From Rhizophagus clarus (taxonomy: Eukaryota > Glomeromycota > Glomeromycetes > Glomerales > Glomeraceae): a stretch of DNA of 64,000 bases. The notes below the pieces were generated by a model. That model saw nothing but the letters and a program-made list of their open reading frames with translations, had not been told where the DNA came from and did no database searches. Location of the stretch: assembly GCA_015698045.1 (NCBI GenBank), contig BLAL01000016.1, positions 372,001 through 436,000 on the forward strand. The letters run 5' to 3'. Shown here piece by piece: positions 48,171 to 59,412 of this stretch; position 1 is the stretch's first letter; each line of letters opens with the position of its first letter. The position numbers were made by a program, and so were the translations under genes.

Positions 48171-48775
48171 AGAGATAAATATCTTTTTCATTATTATAAT
48201 TAATCCAGAACGTGTTATTTTTTTTTTATTTTCTTAGTCGGCATCTTTTAGTTCTATAAAATAATAATACAATAATAATAAATCGAAAAATTTATTAAAT
48301 TTTCATCGAAAAAATATATAAATAATTCATATTTACCACCTCATTCCTCTTAAGAGACTATATGTTAATTCTCAAAATGTATGCAGAACTTTTAATAATA
48401 AATATAAGATCTATAAAGTATTATATTATAAACACTTAAAACATTTATAGCAAAGTTTAAAGATACTAAAGGATTCTATAATTTAATAGATTCCTTAAGA
48501 AACTTTAAACATTTTATCTTTAAGGAATTTTTATAAATTGAATTAGGTATTAACTATATAAGAACTTTATTTTAAACATTATTTAATCTTAATCAAATTT
48601 AAAGTCGATCTCATGGGATTTATAAAAATCAATCTGTACCGAACATTGATATTTCCGCATTGCATATAATAAAAGATTTTCTTTTTTTACTATGCTACGC
48701 TGCATAATGTTGTAACGAATAAAATATTGATCTACAATAAAGTAATCCATTTATTGCGAGTCAGATACCACACAG
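48171..48775. other. Intergenic between RGG gene and hAT-type MITE
   Basis: A+T-rich; 3' region of the RGG gene. Several AATAATAAA-like tracts (48262-48285) could act as polyadenylation signals. No gene. Confidence 0.4.
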
Positions 48776-49167
48776 CAGGGCCGATGATATTTTGTGTTTC
48801 GCAGAATATCGCATAAATCACAAAATTTTGTGATAAACAAAAATTTCAAAATATCACAACATAATTTCACAAAATTTATTTATTTATATATACGAGCGCA
48901 TAATTCCACACAATTGCCATGTAATTTCTATATAATTTTCATGTGGCTTCCATAATTAGCATAGTTTGTGTAATCTAGAAAATTTTTTAAGGAAGTTCGA
49001 ATTGTAAAAATTATGAGAAATTATCGCAGAAATGGCACAAAATTTTATTTAAAACGCCACAAAATTACACAAAATTACCAAAAATAGGAAAACACAACAT
49101 AACACAAAATTTATTTTTATCACACACAAATTTTACCTTTTAGTGCCGCAGAAAATCATCGGCCCTG
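48776..49167. mobile_element. hAT-type MITE, 392 bp
   Basis: The ends CAGGGCCGATGAT are mirrored on both sides, within a perfect 8-bp duplication CCACACAG at 48768-48775 and 49168-49175. CAGGG-type ends plus 8-bp duplication are the hAT signature. The interior is rich in CACAAAATTT motifs in both orientations and has no open frame. It lies upstream of the SNF2 gene, so it could influence its promoter. That is inference. Confidence 0.88.
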
Positions 49168-49441
49168 CCACACAGGTGCCGCAGATGAATCACGCGTCAC
49201 ACAATTCAAAATTATTTATACGGGGTAATCTAGATATGACTTTTTTTATTCGAGATTAGATTTTTTTATATACACACGTAAGTACATTTTTTCCACACTT
49301 TTTACCACAGTATACTCACGTAAGAATATTTTTTATTAATAATTTGAAATCTTTTGTTTCTTTTCCATTTAATATACTAATGAGAAATAATTTTTTTTTA
49401 TGAATATTCTCAAATAATAAATCATTCAAATAAAATCTCAA

Positions 49442-51523
49442 ATGTCTACCGATAATAATAATACAGGACTACCAAAATTTAGAATTAAAAGAGTTAACAA
49501 TGAAAATAATAATAATTCTAATAATAACACATCAAATACTCTTAAAAAATTTTATAAAAATAACAAAAGCAGTTCAGTTGTTGGACTACCAAAATTACAA
49601 GTTATTCCCAAAGACTTTGAAATTGCAAAAAAAGTGAATTCGGCACCACAATCAGAAACTGAATTTCTAGTAAATCTCCTAGAAGCACCACAACCAGAAA
49701 CATTAATTATGAAATTACTTCCGTATCAGAAGCAAGGCCTTGGTTGGATGTTATCAAATGAACACCCTAAAGAGCCAACTATTGATGAGGAAGTTCAATT
49801 CTGGATTCAAAAGGAGGATCAAACGAAAAAAATACTCTACTTTAATACATTAGCAAGGTTTGCAACAATAACACGCCCTAATCTTGCCAGAGGTGGAATA
49901 CTCGCTGATGATATGGGTCTTGGTAAGACGATACAAATGATTGCTTTGATAGCTTCCAAACCTGCAATCAATTTAGATTCCACATATTCTAAAACTACTC
50001 TGATTGTTGCTCCTTTAAGTGTGCTTGAAAATTGGATTGACCAAATCAACAAGCATGTTAAGAAAGGGTCTCTTTCTTATTATGTTTTTCATAGCGTTGA
50101 TCGAATTAATGATCCAGAATTTCTTAAAACTTACGATATAATAATTACTACATATGCTATTCTTGCACAATCAAATATAGAAGAAAGGAGTGGATTATTT
50201 GCCATTAAATGGCTTCGAGTTATCTTAGATGAAGGACATATTATTCGTACACAATCAACAAAACAAAGTATTGCCGTATGTAATTTGGATGCTGAGAGAA
50301 GATGGATTCTTACAGGAACCCCAATTATGAACGAATTAAATGATATATATTCTTTAATTAAATTCTTAAAATTCACTCCTTTTGATAGTCTAGAAATATG
50401 GAATAGCATATTTAACAACAAAACAATAAAGTTTAAAGATGGTAACAATCTTAGAAGCTTAATAAAAGCCGTTTGTCTTCGTAGAACAAAGGATATGAAA
50501 TTCAATGGACGTCCTATAGTATGTCTTCCTCCTATTAATTTCTATACTCATAAAATTAAGTTTAAGACGGATGAGAAAAAGATTTATGATAACATGGAAA
50601 GTAATATAAAAGAACAATTTAGGAGTTGGAAAGAATCAAGAAATGGCGATTTAAAATATAATTATGTAACGTTTCTGGAAATGCTCCTGAGATTACGACA
50701 GATTTGCAATCACACAGAGCTTTGTAAGAGACAAATAAATGATGCTGATAGCAATATGAATGATGAAAGATTGGCTGCCCTGAAAATATCTGTTAGTAAT
50801 AATAAAAGTTGCTATATGTGCTCTAAACCATTAACAACTCCTACAATTACTCCTTGTAAACATATATTTGACAAAGATTGCATCAAAATTAGTTTTGGAG
50901 ATGAACCATTTTCTTGTCCGATATGCCAAAATTCAGTTAATATGAATCAATTAATTGAATTAACAACAATTCAAATAGAAGAAGAAATTAGAAATTTAGA
51001 TGATTTTAAAATAAGTTCCAAAATTGAAGCTTTATTGAAATTTTTAAATCAAAATAACGATAAATCAGTAGTCTTCAGCCAATGGACATCTTTTCTTGAT
51101 TTGATTGAAATTGCATTTAAAGATGCAAATGTCAAATTTGTTCGATTTGATGGCAAAATGTCACGTAATCAGCGAGAAGAGACTGTAAATAATTTCAACA
51201 ATGATCCGGAAATAAAGGTTCTTCTAATTAGTTTAAAATGCGGATCTTTGGGATTGAATCTTACTGTTGCTAATCAATGTTTTCTTATGGATCCTTGGTG
51301 GAATCCAAGTATTGAGGATCAAGCTATAGATCGAATTTATAGAATTGGTCAAACTCGGCCAGTTTCTGTCTTTAGATTTTTTATTGAGAATACAATTGAA
51401 GATCGCGTGTTTGAACTTCAAAAGAAAAAACGTGGCTTGATATTCCAAGCTTTTGATGAGCAGCGATCTGAGAATCTGAATATTGTTGATGAAGCCCTGC
51501 AAATTTTATTAGGCAGTAGTTAA
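49442..51523 (+). CDS. SNF2-family ATPase with RING finger (Rad5/HLTF/Rad16-like), 693 aa
   Basis: Single open exon from ATG 49442. The N-terminus is Asn-rich (residues 1-45). The SNF2 ATPase lobe 1 begins LLPYQKQGLGWML, with Walker A ADDMGLGKT (Lys162), DEGH box at 263-266 and LTGTP. A RING-type finger is inserted between the lobes: Cys457, Cys460, Cys472, His474, Asp477, Cys480, Cys492 and Cys495. Position 477 is Asp where C3HC4 RINGs have Cys. Lobe 2 runs from about 540, with VVFSQWTSFLD, RFDGKMSRNQRE, LKCGSLGLNLT and motif VI QAIDRIYRIGQ (627-637). A helicase with embedded RING is the layout of Rad5/HLTF/Rad16 proteins, which translocate on DNA and can act as E3 ligases in damage tolerance. 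No HIRAN domain is seen, so it is shorter than true Rad5. It lies inside X, 1.27 kb from the right end, and appears intact. Confidence 0.9.
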   Translation: MSTDNNNTGLPKFRIKRVNNENNNNSNNNTSNTLKKFYKNNKSSSVVGLPKLQVIPKDFEIAKKVNSAPQSETEFLVNLLEAPQPETLIMKLLPYQKQGLGWMLSNEHPKEPTIDEEVQFWIQKEDQTKKILYFNTLARFATITRPNLARGGILADDMGLGKTIQMIALIASKPAINLDSTYSKTTLIVAPLSVLENWIDQINKHVKKGSLSYYVFHSVDRINDPEFLKTYDIIITTYAILAQSNIEERSGLFAIKWLRVILDEGHIIRTQSTKQSIAVCNLDAERRWILTGTPIMNELNDIYSLIKFLKFTPFDSLEIWNSIFNNKTIKFKDGNNLRSLIKAVCLRRTKDMKFNGRPIVCLPPINFYTHKIKFKTDEKKIYDNMESNIKEQFRSWKESRNGDLKYNYVTFLEMLLRLRQICNHTELCKRQINDADSNMNDERLAALKISVSNNKSCYMCSKPLTTPTITPCKHIFDKDCIKISFGDEPFSCPICQNSVNMNQLIELTTIQIEEEIRNLDDFKISSKIEALLKFLNQNNDKSVVFSQWTSFLDLIEIAFKDANVKFVRFDGKMSRNQREETVNNFNNDPEIKVLLISLKCGSLGLNLTVANQCFLMDPWWNPSIEDQAIDRIYRIGQTRPVSVFRFFIENTIEDRVFELQKKKRGLIFQAFDEQRSENLNIVDEALQILLGSS

Positions 51524-52140
51524 AGAATATTTTTAGTGTATATGCACATAATTATTGCGGTTTTCATAAATCTGTGTAATTAAAGTCACATGATGATCAC
51601 TTCAAAATTACGCGTTTTTTTTTTTTTCAAAGTAACGTCTAAAACCAAGTCGCGATTTTGCTTATCCGTAAGAATATATTGCTTTAAAAAGTCTTTAGTG
51701 TGAGTTTTGAGTCATGAGAGTAGGAACGAAAGAAGAATGACGTAGGCGAGATTTTTCAAAGTTAAAACAAACAAGAATACAAAACTCAGGAAGGACTTAG
51801 GTGTCGTATCAGGGAGGCTTTTTTAATTTAACAATGAAAGTACATAGTTGAGTGTCCTCAATTTTAAAAAGTATATCTAACTATAACAACGAAGCTGCCG
51901 GTATATATTTTGTTTGAATAAGTAAGTGAAAAAAGAAAATTTTCCAATTGAAAACCAAAGAATATACAAAAGTCCGTCTATTTCTTTTTTTCAATAAAGA
52001 ACGGTTTTTACTTGTCAAGATATGTAATATTAAGCAATTATTAGATCATTATATTACAATTGTCCAATATTTACCAAATAACTAATTACAAGAACTATTG
52101 AACTAATCGAAGAGAATTTACCAATTCGCGTTTTTTTAGA
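51524..52140. other. 3' region of the SNF2 gene within X
   Basis: A+T-rich, no gene seen. It precedes the right subterminal repeats. Confidence 0.45.
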
Positions 52141-52788
52141 ATCGTTATTTGATCAATATCAAGATGATTTTGGCTTGATTATTTGTAATTTTGACAATAT
52201 CATCAACACAGCGAGTCAACATTAAGACGATATCATATCGATACCATTTTTATTTTGCGTTGTTTTAACTATATCGTATCGATATCATCATTATTTCGCG
52301 TTTTTTTAAAAAAATATCGTTGTTTTAACTATATCGAGCCGATGTTGATTTGATATTCTTCAAATAAATATTTTTGCGATATCTTTTCGATATACCGAAC
52401 CAATATTAGTACGATATCATTTATTTGCGTTTTTTTTTTTGAAAATTATTGTTTATTGTAACCATATCAAAGCGATGTCACTTCGATATTTCTTCAAGCA
52501 AATATTTTTACAATATCTTGTCGATACAACGAGTGAATATTGATACGATACCAATATTTATTTTGCATTTCTTTTTTGAAATTATTGTTATTGCAACGAT
52601 ATCATAATGGTAATGATTCGATGTTTCTTCAAGCGAATATTTTCACGATATCTTTTGTTAATATTGAAACGATATTATGGTGACATCATAATGATATTGT
52701 TTCAATAAATCGATATCGCAATGATATGAATTTAACATTGTTATTATATCAATTCGGCATTGTTCAAAAACTTAAGGTTTCTGTAAAG
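52141..52788. repeat. Right subterminal repeats of inner X
   Basis: Six or so degenerate units of about 110 bp, with GCGTTTTTTT, ATTGTTTTAACTATATCG, TTGATA(C/T)GATATCA and TTCTTCAA(A/G)CGAATATTTTTGCGATATC-like motifs, ending at CTGTAAAG 52788. They are richer in GATATC/CGATAT than the left-end repeats but share the CATC/GATA rhythm, as expected for transposase-binding arrays. Confidence 0.65.
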
Positions 52789-53375
52789 TCTTGCGATTTC
52801 GCAGTAAGCATTTGGTTGGCTAAATTTAATATTTCTGGATTAACGATTAACCAATTACAAATTTGTAGTTGGTTGGTCATCTCCTCAAATTGAGGAGGAA
52901 TATCTTATATTACATTATAAGTAAAAAAAAAAATCAGTATTCATTTATTGTACAGTAAACAGTAAAAGAGTAAAATTAATATATAAAAAAAAGGTTTACC
53001 ATCTTGATCACTTTCACTTTCTTCGTTTCTTTCTCTTTCTTCTTTCTCTCTTTCCATCCTATCTCTTTCTCTTCTCTCTTTTTCTCTTCTTTCCTTTTCT
53101 CTTTTGTCTCTTTCTCTACCTTCTCTTTCTAATTCATTTACTTTTCTTTCCATTTCTCTTTCGTCTCTTTCTCTACCTTCTCTTTCTAATTCATTTTCTT
53201 TTCTTTCTTTTTCTCTTCTTTCACTTTCCCTCCTCTCTATTTCTCTCTTTTCTTGTTGGAGGGTGTTTTCACGAACTCTATCACGAGAAACTATTATGAT
53301 AATATTAATACGTGACACTTCTTACATAAATAAAAACCAAGATATAGCTTTTGTTTGTTTGTTGCGTTTGTTCAT
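52789..53375 (-). pseudogene. 5' half of the charged coiled-coil gene of outer X
   Basis: ATG at 53375 and the Arg/Glu/Asp-rich exon (about 52999-53320), plus the beginning of exon 3 down to 52789, where inner X ends. The donor after MNKRNKQTK is GC instead of the GT of the inner copy. Together with 31717-32421 it is one gene split by the 20-kb insertion. Cannot make the full protein. Confidence 0.75.
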
Positions 53376-53409
53376 TTTTTTTAACGTTATGAACTTGTTA
53401 AGATGATTG

Positions 53410-55180
53410 TAGGATATTATATACAAGAAATATTCAGGGTCTAGAATTTTGATATTGAATCAACTATATGTACGGTTTCTAATCATATCGTGTCTTCATA
53501 TTCAAAATTCCTATTTTTGACTTTAAAAAACAGAGAGATCAAACTTAAATTCATATTTTGAATCATTACAGAAGTTAATTTCGTAATCTAATAGGATATA
53601 TGCAGAAAATATTCAGGGTCCAAGATTTCAATATTGAATCAACTATATGTACGGTTATACAGTTATCGTGTCTTCATATTCAAAATTCCTATTTTTGACT
53701 TTAAAAAACGGAGAGATCAAACTTAATTTCATATTTTGAATCATTATAGAAGTTAATTTCGTATTCTAAACAGATGACTGTAGGATATATGCAGAAAATA
53801 TTCAGGGACCAAGATTTCAATATATCAACTATATTATATGCAGTTATACGGTTATCTAATCATATCGTGTTGTCATGTTCAAAAATTCCTATTTCTGATT
53901 TAGAAAAACGGAGAGATCAAACTTAATTTCATATTTTGAATCATTACAGAAGTTAATTTCGTAATCTAAACAGATGACTGTAGGATATATGCGGAAAATA
54001 TTCAGGGACCAAGATTTCAATATATCAACTATATTATGTGCAGTTATACGGTTATCTAATCATATCGTGTTGTCATGTTCAAAAATTCCTATTTTTGATT
54101 TAGAAAAACGAAGAGATTAAACTTAATTTCATATTTTGGATTATTACAGAAGTTAATTTCATAATCTAATAGGATATATTTGGAAAATATTCAGGGTCCA
54201 AGATTTCAATATTGAATCAACTATATTATGTGCAGTTATATGGTTGATTTAATCATATCGTGTTTCATGTTCAAAAATTCTTATTTTTGATTTAGAAAAA
54301 CGGAGAGATCAAACTTAATTTCATATTTTGGATTATTACAGAAGTTAATTTCGTAATCTAATAGGATATATGCAAAAAATATTCAGGGTCCAAGATTTCA
54401 ATATTGAATCAACTATATTATGTGCAGTTATACGGTTATCTAATCATATCGTGTCTTCATGTTCAAAAATTCCTATTTTTGATTTATAAAAATGGAGAGA
54501 TCAAACTTAATTTCATATTGCATATTAAAGAAGCTAATTTCGTAATCTAAACAGATGACTGTAGGATATATGCGGAAAATATTCAGGGTCCAAGATTTCA
54601 ATATATCAACTATATTATGTACAGTTATACAGTTATCTAATCATATCGTGTTGTCATGTTCAAAAATTCCTATTTTTGATTTAGAAAAACGGAGAGATCA
54701 AACTTAATTTCATATTTTGGATCATTACAGAAATTAATTTCGCAATTTAATAGGATATATACGGAAAATATTCAGGGGCCAAGATTTCAATATTGAATCA
54801 ATTATATTATGTGCAGTTATACGGTTAATCTAATCATATCGTGTTTCATGTTCAAAAATTCCTATTTTTGATTTAGAAAAACGGAGAGATCAAACTTAAT
54901 TTCATATTTTGGATTATTACAAAAGTTAATTTTGTAATCTAATAGAATATATGCGAAAAATATTCAGGGTCCAAGATTTCAATATTGAATCAACTATATT
55001 ATATGCAGTTATACGGTTATCTAATCATATCGTGTCTTCATGTTCAAAAATTCCTATTTTTGATTTATAAAAACGGAGAGATCAAACTTAATTTCATATT
55101 GCATATTAAAGAAGCTAATTTCGTAATCTAAACAGATGATTGTAGGATATATGCGAAAAATATTCAGGGACCAAGATTCC
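53410..55180. repeat. Tandem repeat, about ten units of about 180 bp (outer X)
   Basis: Same family as 41640-43245. Several units here carry a longer linker, AACAGATGACTGTAGGATAT. Copy number and linker differences between the two arrays show local expansion and contraction after the copies separated. Confidence 0.85.
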
Positions 55181-55915
55181 ATCAATTTTTGTTTGACATT
55201 GATTGAATTAACTACATTTTTATTTTATTTATATTAGTTTATTATGCGATAGAAAACATAAAAATGAAAATACAATAAATAATAAAATTGCTATGTATTT
55301 TTAAAGTAGTGTCAAGCTCTCCTCGCTGTATATAACAAGAATAAGTGATGATAGTGGATCATGGTCATTTGGTCATATCGTATCTTCATATTCAAAATAG
55401 ATTCTATTTTGATTAAAAAGCGGAGCAATCAACTTGATTATGTCATCATTGTTGGTAACAGGGTTCAGATAACATTAACTGAAATATCCGAATCTGTGCA
55501 GATTACAATATTAACTGAATACGTGAATATCCAGTCCTCTAAATTAAATATCGCTATAACATAAATAATTTAATTTATATTAATTAGTCTTTAACATTAG
55601 CGTATCATATTAAACGATCCTTTTTTTCGTTTGTGAAATTGGTAAGAAATGATTTAGTGCAACAATTCGCAGAGGATGGATATATATGTAACTACAAGGG
55701 AAAGTCTCCTGCTAATCATTATTCTGCTAATGAAAATCGAAAATCATGTAAATTTTTATAATTAAATGAAATCAACAAAATTTCTCTTTACTAGTAATTG
55801 CATGTGATAGAGTAGTTAGCATAACACCATGTTTCAGGTTCGATTACTATGCTACCTTATAGCAATTATTCTCGTAGAGTTTATCAGGTGAAAATTTCCC
55901 CATATCCATTCAGGC
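55181..55915 (+). other. Unique spacer, small coding-like segments and tRNA-like relic (outer X)
   Basis: 55185-55375 has no equivalent in inner X. 55430-55564 and 55640-55762 repeat the short open segments described at 43246-43600, and the B-box GGTTCGATTAC is at 55837-55847. No confident gene. Confidence 0.3.
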
Positions 55916-56442
55916 TAAGGTTGCTTGCCGAAACTAGTGAGTTTCGGCATGCCAAAACTGCCGAAACTGGCGAAACTAGGTTTCGGCAAGCAGCCAAAAA
56001 TGCCGAAATGCCGAAACTGCCGAAACTGCTGAAATGCCGAAACTGTTTCGGCATTTTGGCATAGTTTCGGCATAATATATATTAATACTTTAATATAGTT
56101 TCGGCATAGTTTCATTTTTCTAATAATGTAATTAGTGTAACAAAATAAAATTCAGCCACCACATGACATACAACCAATCATATCTGACGGTCATTCAGGA
56201 AATGATCTGACATCATTAATATCAAAGATAATCAGTTACTTTTCGTCCTTTAACTCCTTTAACTCCTTTTTTTATTTATTATTTTACTGTTATAATCCCC
56301 AACTGTTACGGCTATACCTTGAAATTTGAACCAAATCATATGATTATCTGTTATGGATTTTTTAAATTACTTCGTGTTTGCCTTGCATTACTTTTTTTAC
56401 TTAAACACGTACAAAATAAAAAAACTTTATACACATTTCAAT

Positions 56443-58734
56443 ATGACCAGCACTTTAGACTTAGAAAAAAATAAAAATAAAGGTGGTAGGCCTCCCAGCT
56501 CTATCTGGGAGGATGCTATTAGAGGAAATCCCGTTGGTTCAGGAAAATATCATGCCACTTGTAAATATTGTAATTTTTCATGGTCACGAGGTGATATATC
56601 AAAACTTGAAGAGCACTTTGCGAACCACTGCTTGGAAGCTCCAGGACCCATTGTTAGAAAATATTTGAATAAAATATTAGAGCGTGAAGATAAAGTTAAT
56701 AAAAAAAGAAAAATTGTTGGGAGTAATCAGTTAAATATTACAGACTACCATGATTCCACAAAAATTCCTGATGGTAGAGTAACTAGGATTAATCGTGCCT
56801 TGGCTAAATTTTTCGTTGCATGTGGTATTTCATTCCGGATAGTCGAGCACCCTTTTTTTATTAACTTTGTAAAGGAGCTTAATTCTTCGTATGAGCTGCC
56901 AACCAGAGAATTTTTGTCAGATCAGTTACTTGAGCGGGAATTATCAATGGTGAACTCAACTGTCACATCCGTCATTGAAAATGGAGCTAATTTGACTTTA
57001 GGTTTTTAATACTTTTTTTATACTTTTTTAAAACAATATTCTTAATGTGTTTTTAAGTAATAATATTAATATTAATATAATTTAGCGTTCGATGGTTGGA
57101 CGTCCCCCACTCATCGTTCTATATGGAATTTTGTTATTATGACTCCGTCGAGAGAAGAGTATTTGTATAAACTTCAAGATTTGTCAGAACATTCGCATAC
57201 AGGTAATTACGTAGCCGAAGTGATTGGAGAAATAATTGAAAGGATCAGCCCGAATAAAATATCGGCTATTGTGTCTGATAATGCCTCAAACGTTCGGAAT
57301 GCACGCAAAATTATTGAAGAGAAATACCCTAACATCGAAAACGTACGATGTATAGCACATGCGGTCAATCTTATCGCGTGTGATATACTTAAAGAAAGTT
57401 TTGGAGATCGTTTATTACGAAAAGTTAATACATTAGCTTCATTTTTTAAAAATTCCCATCAAGCTGGAGCCAAACTCACACAACTCATCAAAGAGAATAG
57501 TATTCATGGAGGAGGCATTAAGTTATATTGTAAGACACGATGGACAACGGCTAGCGAATCAGTAGATTCGGTAATTAGGTTGGAACCAGTACTAGAACAA
57601 ATTATTACTAATGAAAGTAATTTGTTGAACGATAAGGTCAAACGTGTTATCCAAACACGGAATTTTTTTTCCGATTTACGAATTCTTTCATTCATTTTAA
57701 ATCTATTGAGAAAAGCCGTCTTGGCTTTAGAATCAAGATCAGCGACGCTTAGAGATTGTTTTTTAAGTTTGATAAGACTATCAGCAGTTTTGAAACAATT
57801 ACCCAAATCATTTAATCAAAACTTCCGTAACCATTATTTCAACGTGATGAACAAAAGATTCAAAGAGTTCGATGATGACAAATATATAACCTGCTTTTTC
57901 CTAGATCCCCGATTTAGGAGTAAGCCTCTCACAGCCAAAGCTTATTCAAGGATCGTGAGGTGCGCTACTACAATTGGTAAAAGGTTAGGATTTGATCTTA
58001 AAGAATCCAGGGCTCTATGCGAGCAAATTAAGGACTACCGTGATAATAAACCACCCTTTGATCTTGATGAATCTTGTTCTCTAGACGATCCTCTAAATTG
58101 GTGGAATTTGATCGATACTGACCCTCGACCGAACAGCCTCCCAAGAGTCGCTCGCCATCTATTAGCGATTTGTCCAAATTCCGCAAGTTGCGAACGAGGA
58201 TTCTCAACACTTGGCTGGCTATTTAATGATCGGCGTTTAAATTTGAATATAAGTCGACTTGAATCCATGGCTAAAATGATCATGCATTGGAAGTCCAATA
58301 CTAAGAAAGAGCTTGGTTTTTATGGTATAGAAAAAAATGATACTCGTATTAGCGAAACTGAAATGAACATTCGAATTGCAGAGGCTCTGGCAGAAACTAA
58401 TGATGATGATGATGAATGTGATGTTTTATCAAATGAAAGTTTACCTAATCAAATTACAGTTCCTTCAGATAATTGTGTTGTCCTAATAGAACATGTATGG
58501 ATCGATAAATTTGTTGATTTGTCACACAAATTAATAATTGAAGAAATTGGAGAGATCCCGGACGACATTTTAGATGAATCTGAAGAAGAATACGAAAAAA
58601 TTAATACAGATGATGGCAATGATGATGAGCAAGAAAGCGAACAAGAAAGCGATGGGGGAGGAAATTTTGATTATAATGTAGAGGATTTATTGAATGAATT
58701 CATCGATGTAGATGATGTAGATGAAGAAGAATAA
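56443..58734 (+). CDS. hAT transposase of hAT-2, 735 aa, one intron, intact
   Basis: Exon 1 is 56443-57001 and exon 2 is 57086-58734. The donor GTTTTT, the acceptor AATTTAG and phase 1 give 736 codons including TAA. I chose ATG 56443 (MTSTLDLEK) because the BED finger follows at once; an in-frame ATG at 56353 would add a hydrophobic 30-residue stretch. BED finger: Cys40, Cys43, His58 and His62/Cys63. Core landmarks are AFDGWTSPTHRS (Asp189), IVSDNASNV (Asp251), CIAHAVNL and KTRWTTASES. The C-terminal hATC region is LPRVARHLLAICPNSASCERGFST (Glu556). The tail is very acidic (last 130 residues, Asp/Glu-rich). No lesion is seen. It probably mobilises the surrounding TAAGG-ended element. Confidence 0.9.
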
Positions 58735-59412
58735 TTTTTTCTTTATTTTTAGGAAATCATTATAACAATAATTCTTTTATTAATAAAGTAAATTTGTAAA
58801 TAAGTTTATAATTATATTGATTTATTTAAGAGTTTAAATTAAAAAATTTTTGTGTGACGAAATTTAAACAACACCGACGTGATGCAAACGAACTCTTTCG
58901 ATCTTGTTCAATTTGTGTTCGATTTGTGTTCGATTTGTGCTGATAATTCTGGTAAAATTTTGCTCGTTTTAGCCAAATTTTGTTAAATTTGTGTTGATTC
59001 GTGTTCAATGTGTGCTCTAAAGAAAGAGAAAGAAGTTAACAATTAAATTTTATCACACAGGGATGATGATTAGTAATTTTATATCGGTATTTGTTTAACG
59101 ATACAAGATGACTTTTTTATACAAATCACATTGTATGTATTATGCACTGATTTTTTTATTTTTTTTTAAGGGATGTACAAAATATTCTGATTTTTTTTTA
59201 AAAAAAATGATTTTTTTTTAAGAACAAAGAGAATAAACAAAGATTTATTATTTTAAGGATGATATTTAAATTTAATGATGCAAACTAATAAATCAGTATT
59301 TTGAAGAAAGGGAACAAAAAGGAATTGTCCAAATTTTATTTATAAAAGGATATTTTACGATTTACTCATCTCATTCTTTTTGCGTTTTTCCTCACATCTT
59401 AATTTTGTAAAT
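58735..59412. other. Spacer between the two hAT-2 genes
   Basis: Contains GTGTTCGATTTGTG repeats near 58915-58940 and A+T-rich sequence. It includes the promoter of the Myb/SANT-like gene. No other gene. Confidence 0.4.
59341..59348 (+). promoter_or_regulatory. Possible TATA box of the hAT-2 Myb/SANT gene
   Basis: TATAAAAG sits 65-72 nt upstream of the start codon at 59413, in an otherwise A+T-rich leader. Confidence 0.4.

Larger units (their letters stand above)
32422..52788. mobile_element. Inner copy of giant element X, 20,367 bp, complete ends
   Basis: The left end CTTTACAGAAACTTGGGG is at 32422 and the right end is the complement, reading CTTTACAGAAACCTTAAG from 52788. The flanking TC is at 32420-32421 and 52789-52790. 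Its own copy of the target (CCAATATCTTGCG near 41030) is unoccupied, so removing 32422-52788 and one TC restores an exon. Contents are left subterminal repeats, an accessory remnant, a tnp2/Plavaka-like transposase (minus), a charged gene (minus), tandem repeats, a small coiled-coil gene (minus), an RGG gene (plus), a SNF2/RING gene (plus) and right subterminal repeats. The 2-bp duplication and subterminal arrays suit the CMC (CACTA/Plavaka/Chapaev) group. Confidence 0.88.

Noticed and set aside
53104-53406. Ser/Leu-rich plus-strand frame over the charged gene
   Set aside because: Antisense of the Arg/Glu-rich exon; no independent support.
55915-56115. Open frames in the GCCGAAAC end arrays of hAT-2
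   Set aside because: Repeat-derived frames on both strands at both ends; no start context or conservation.
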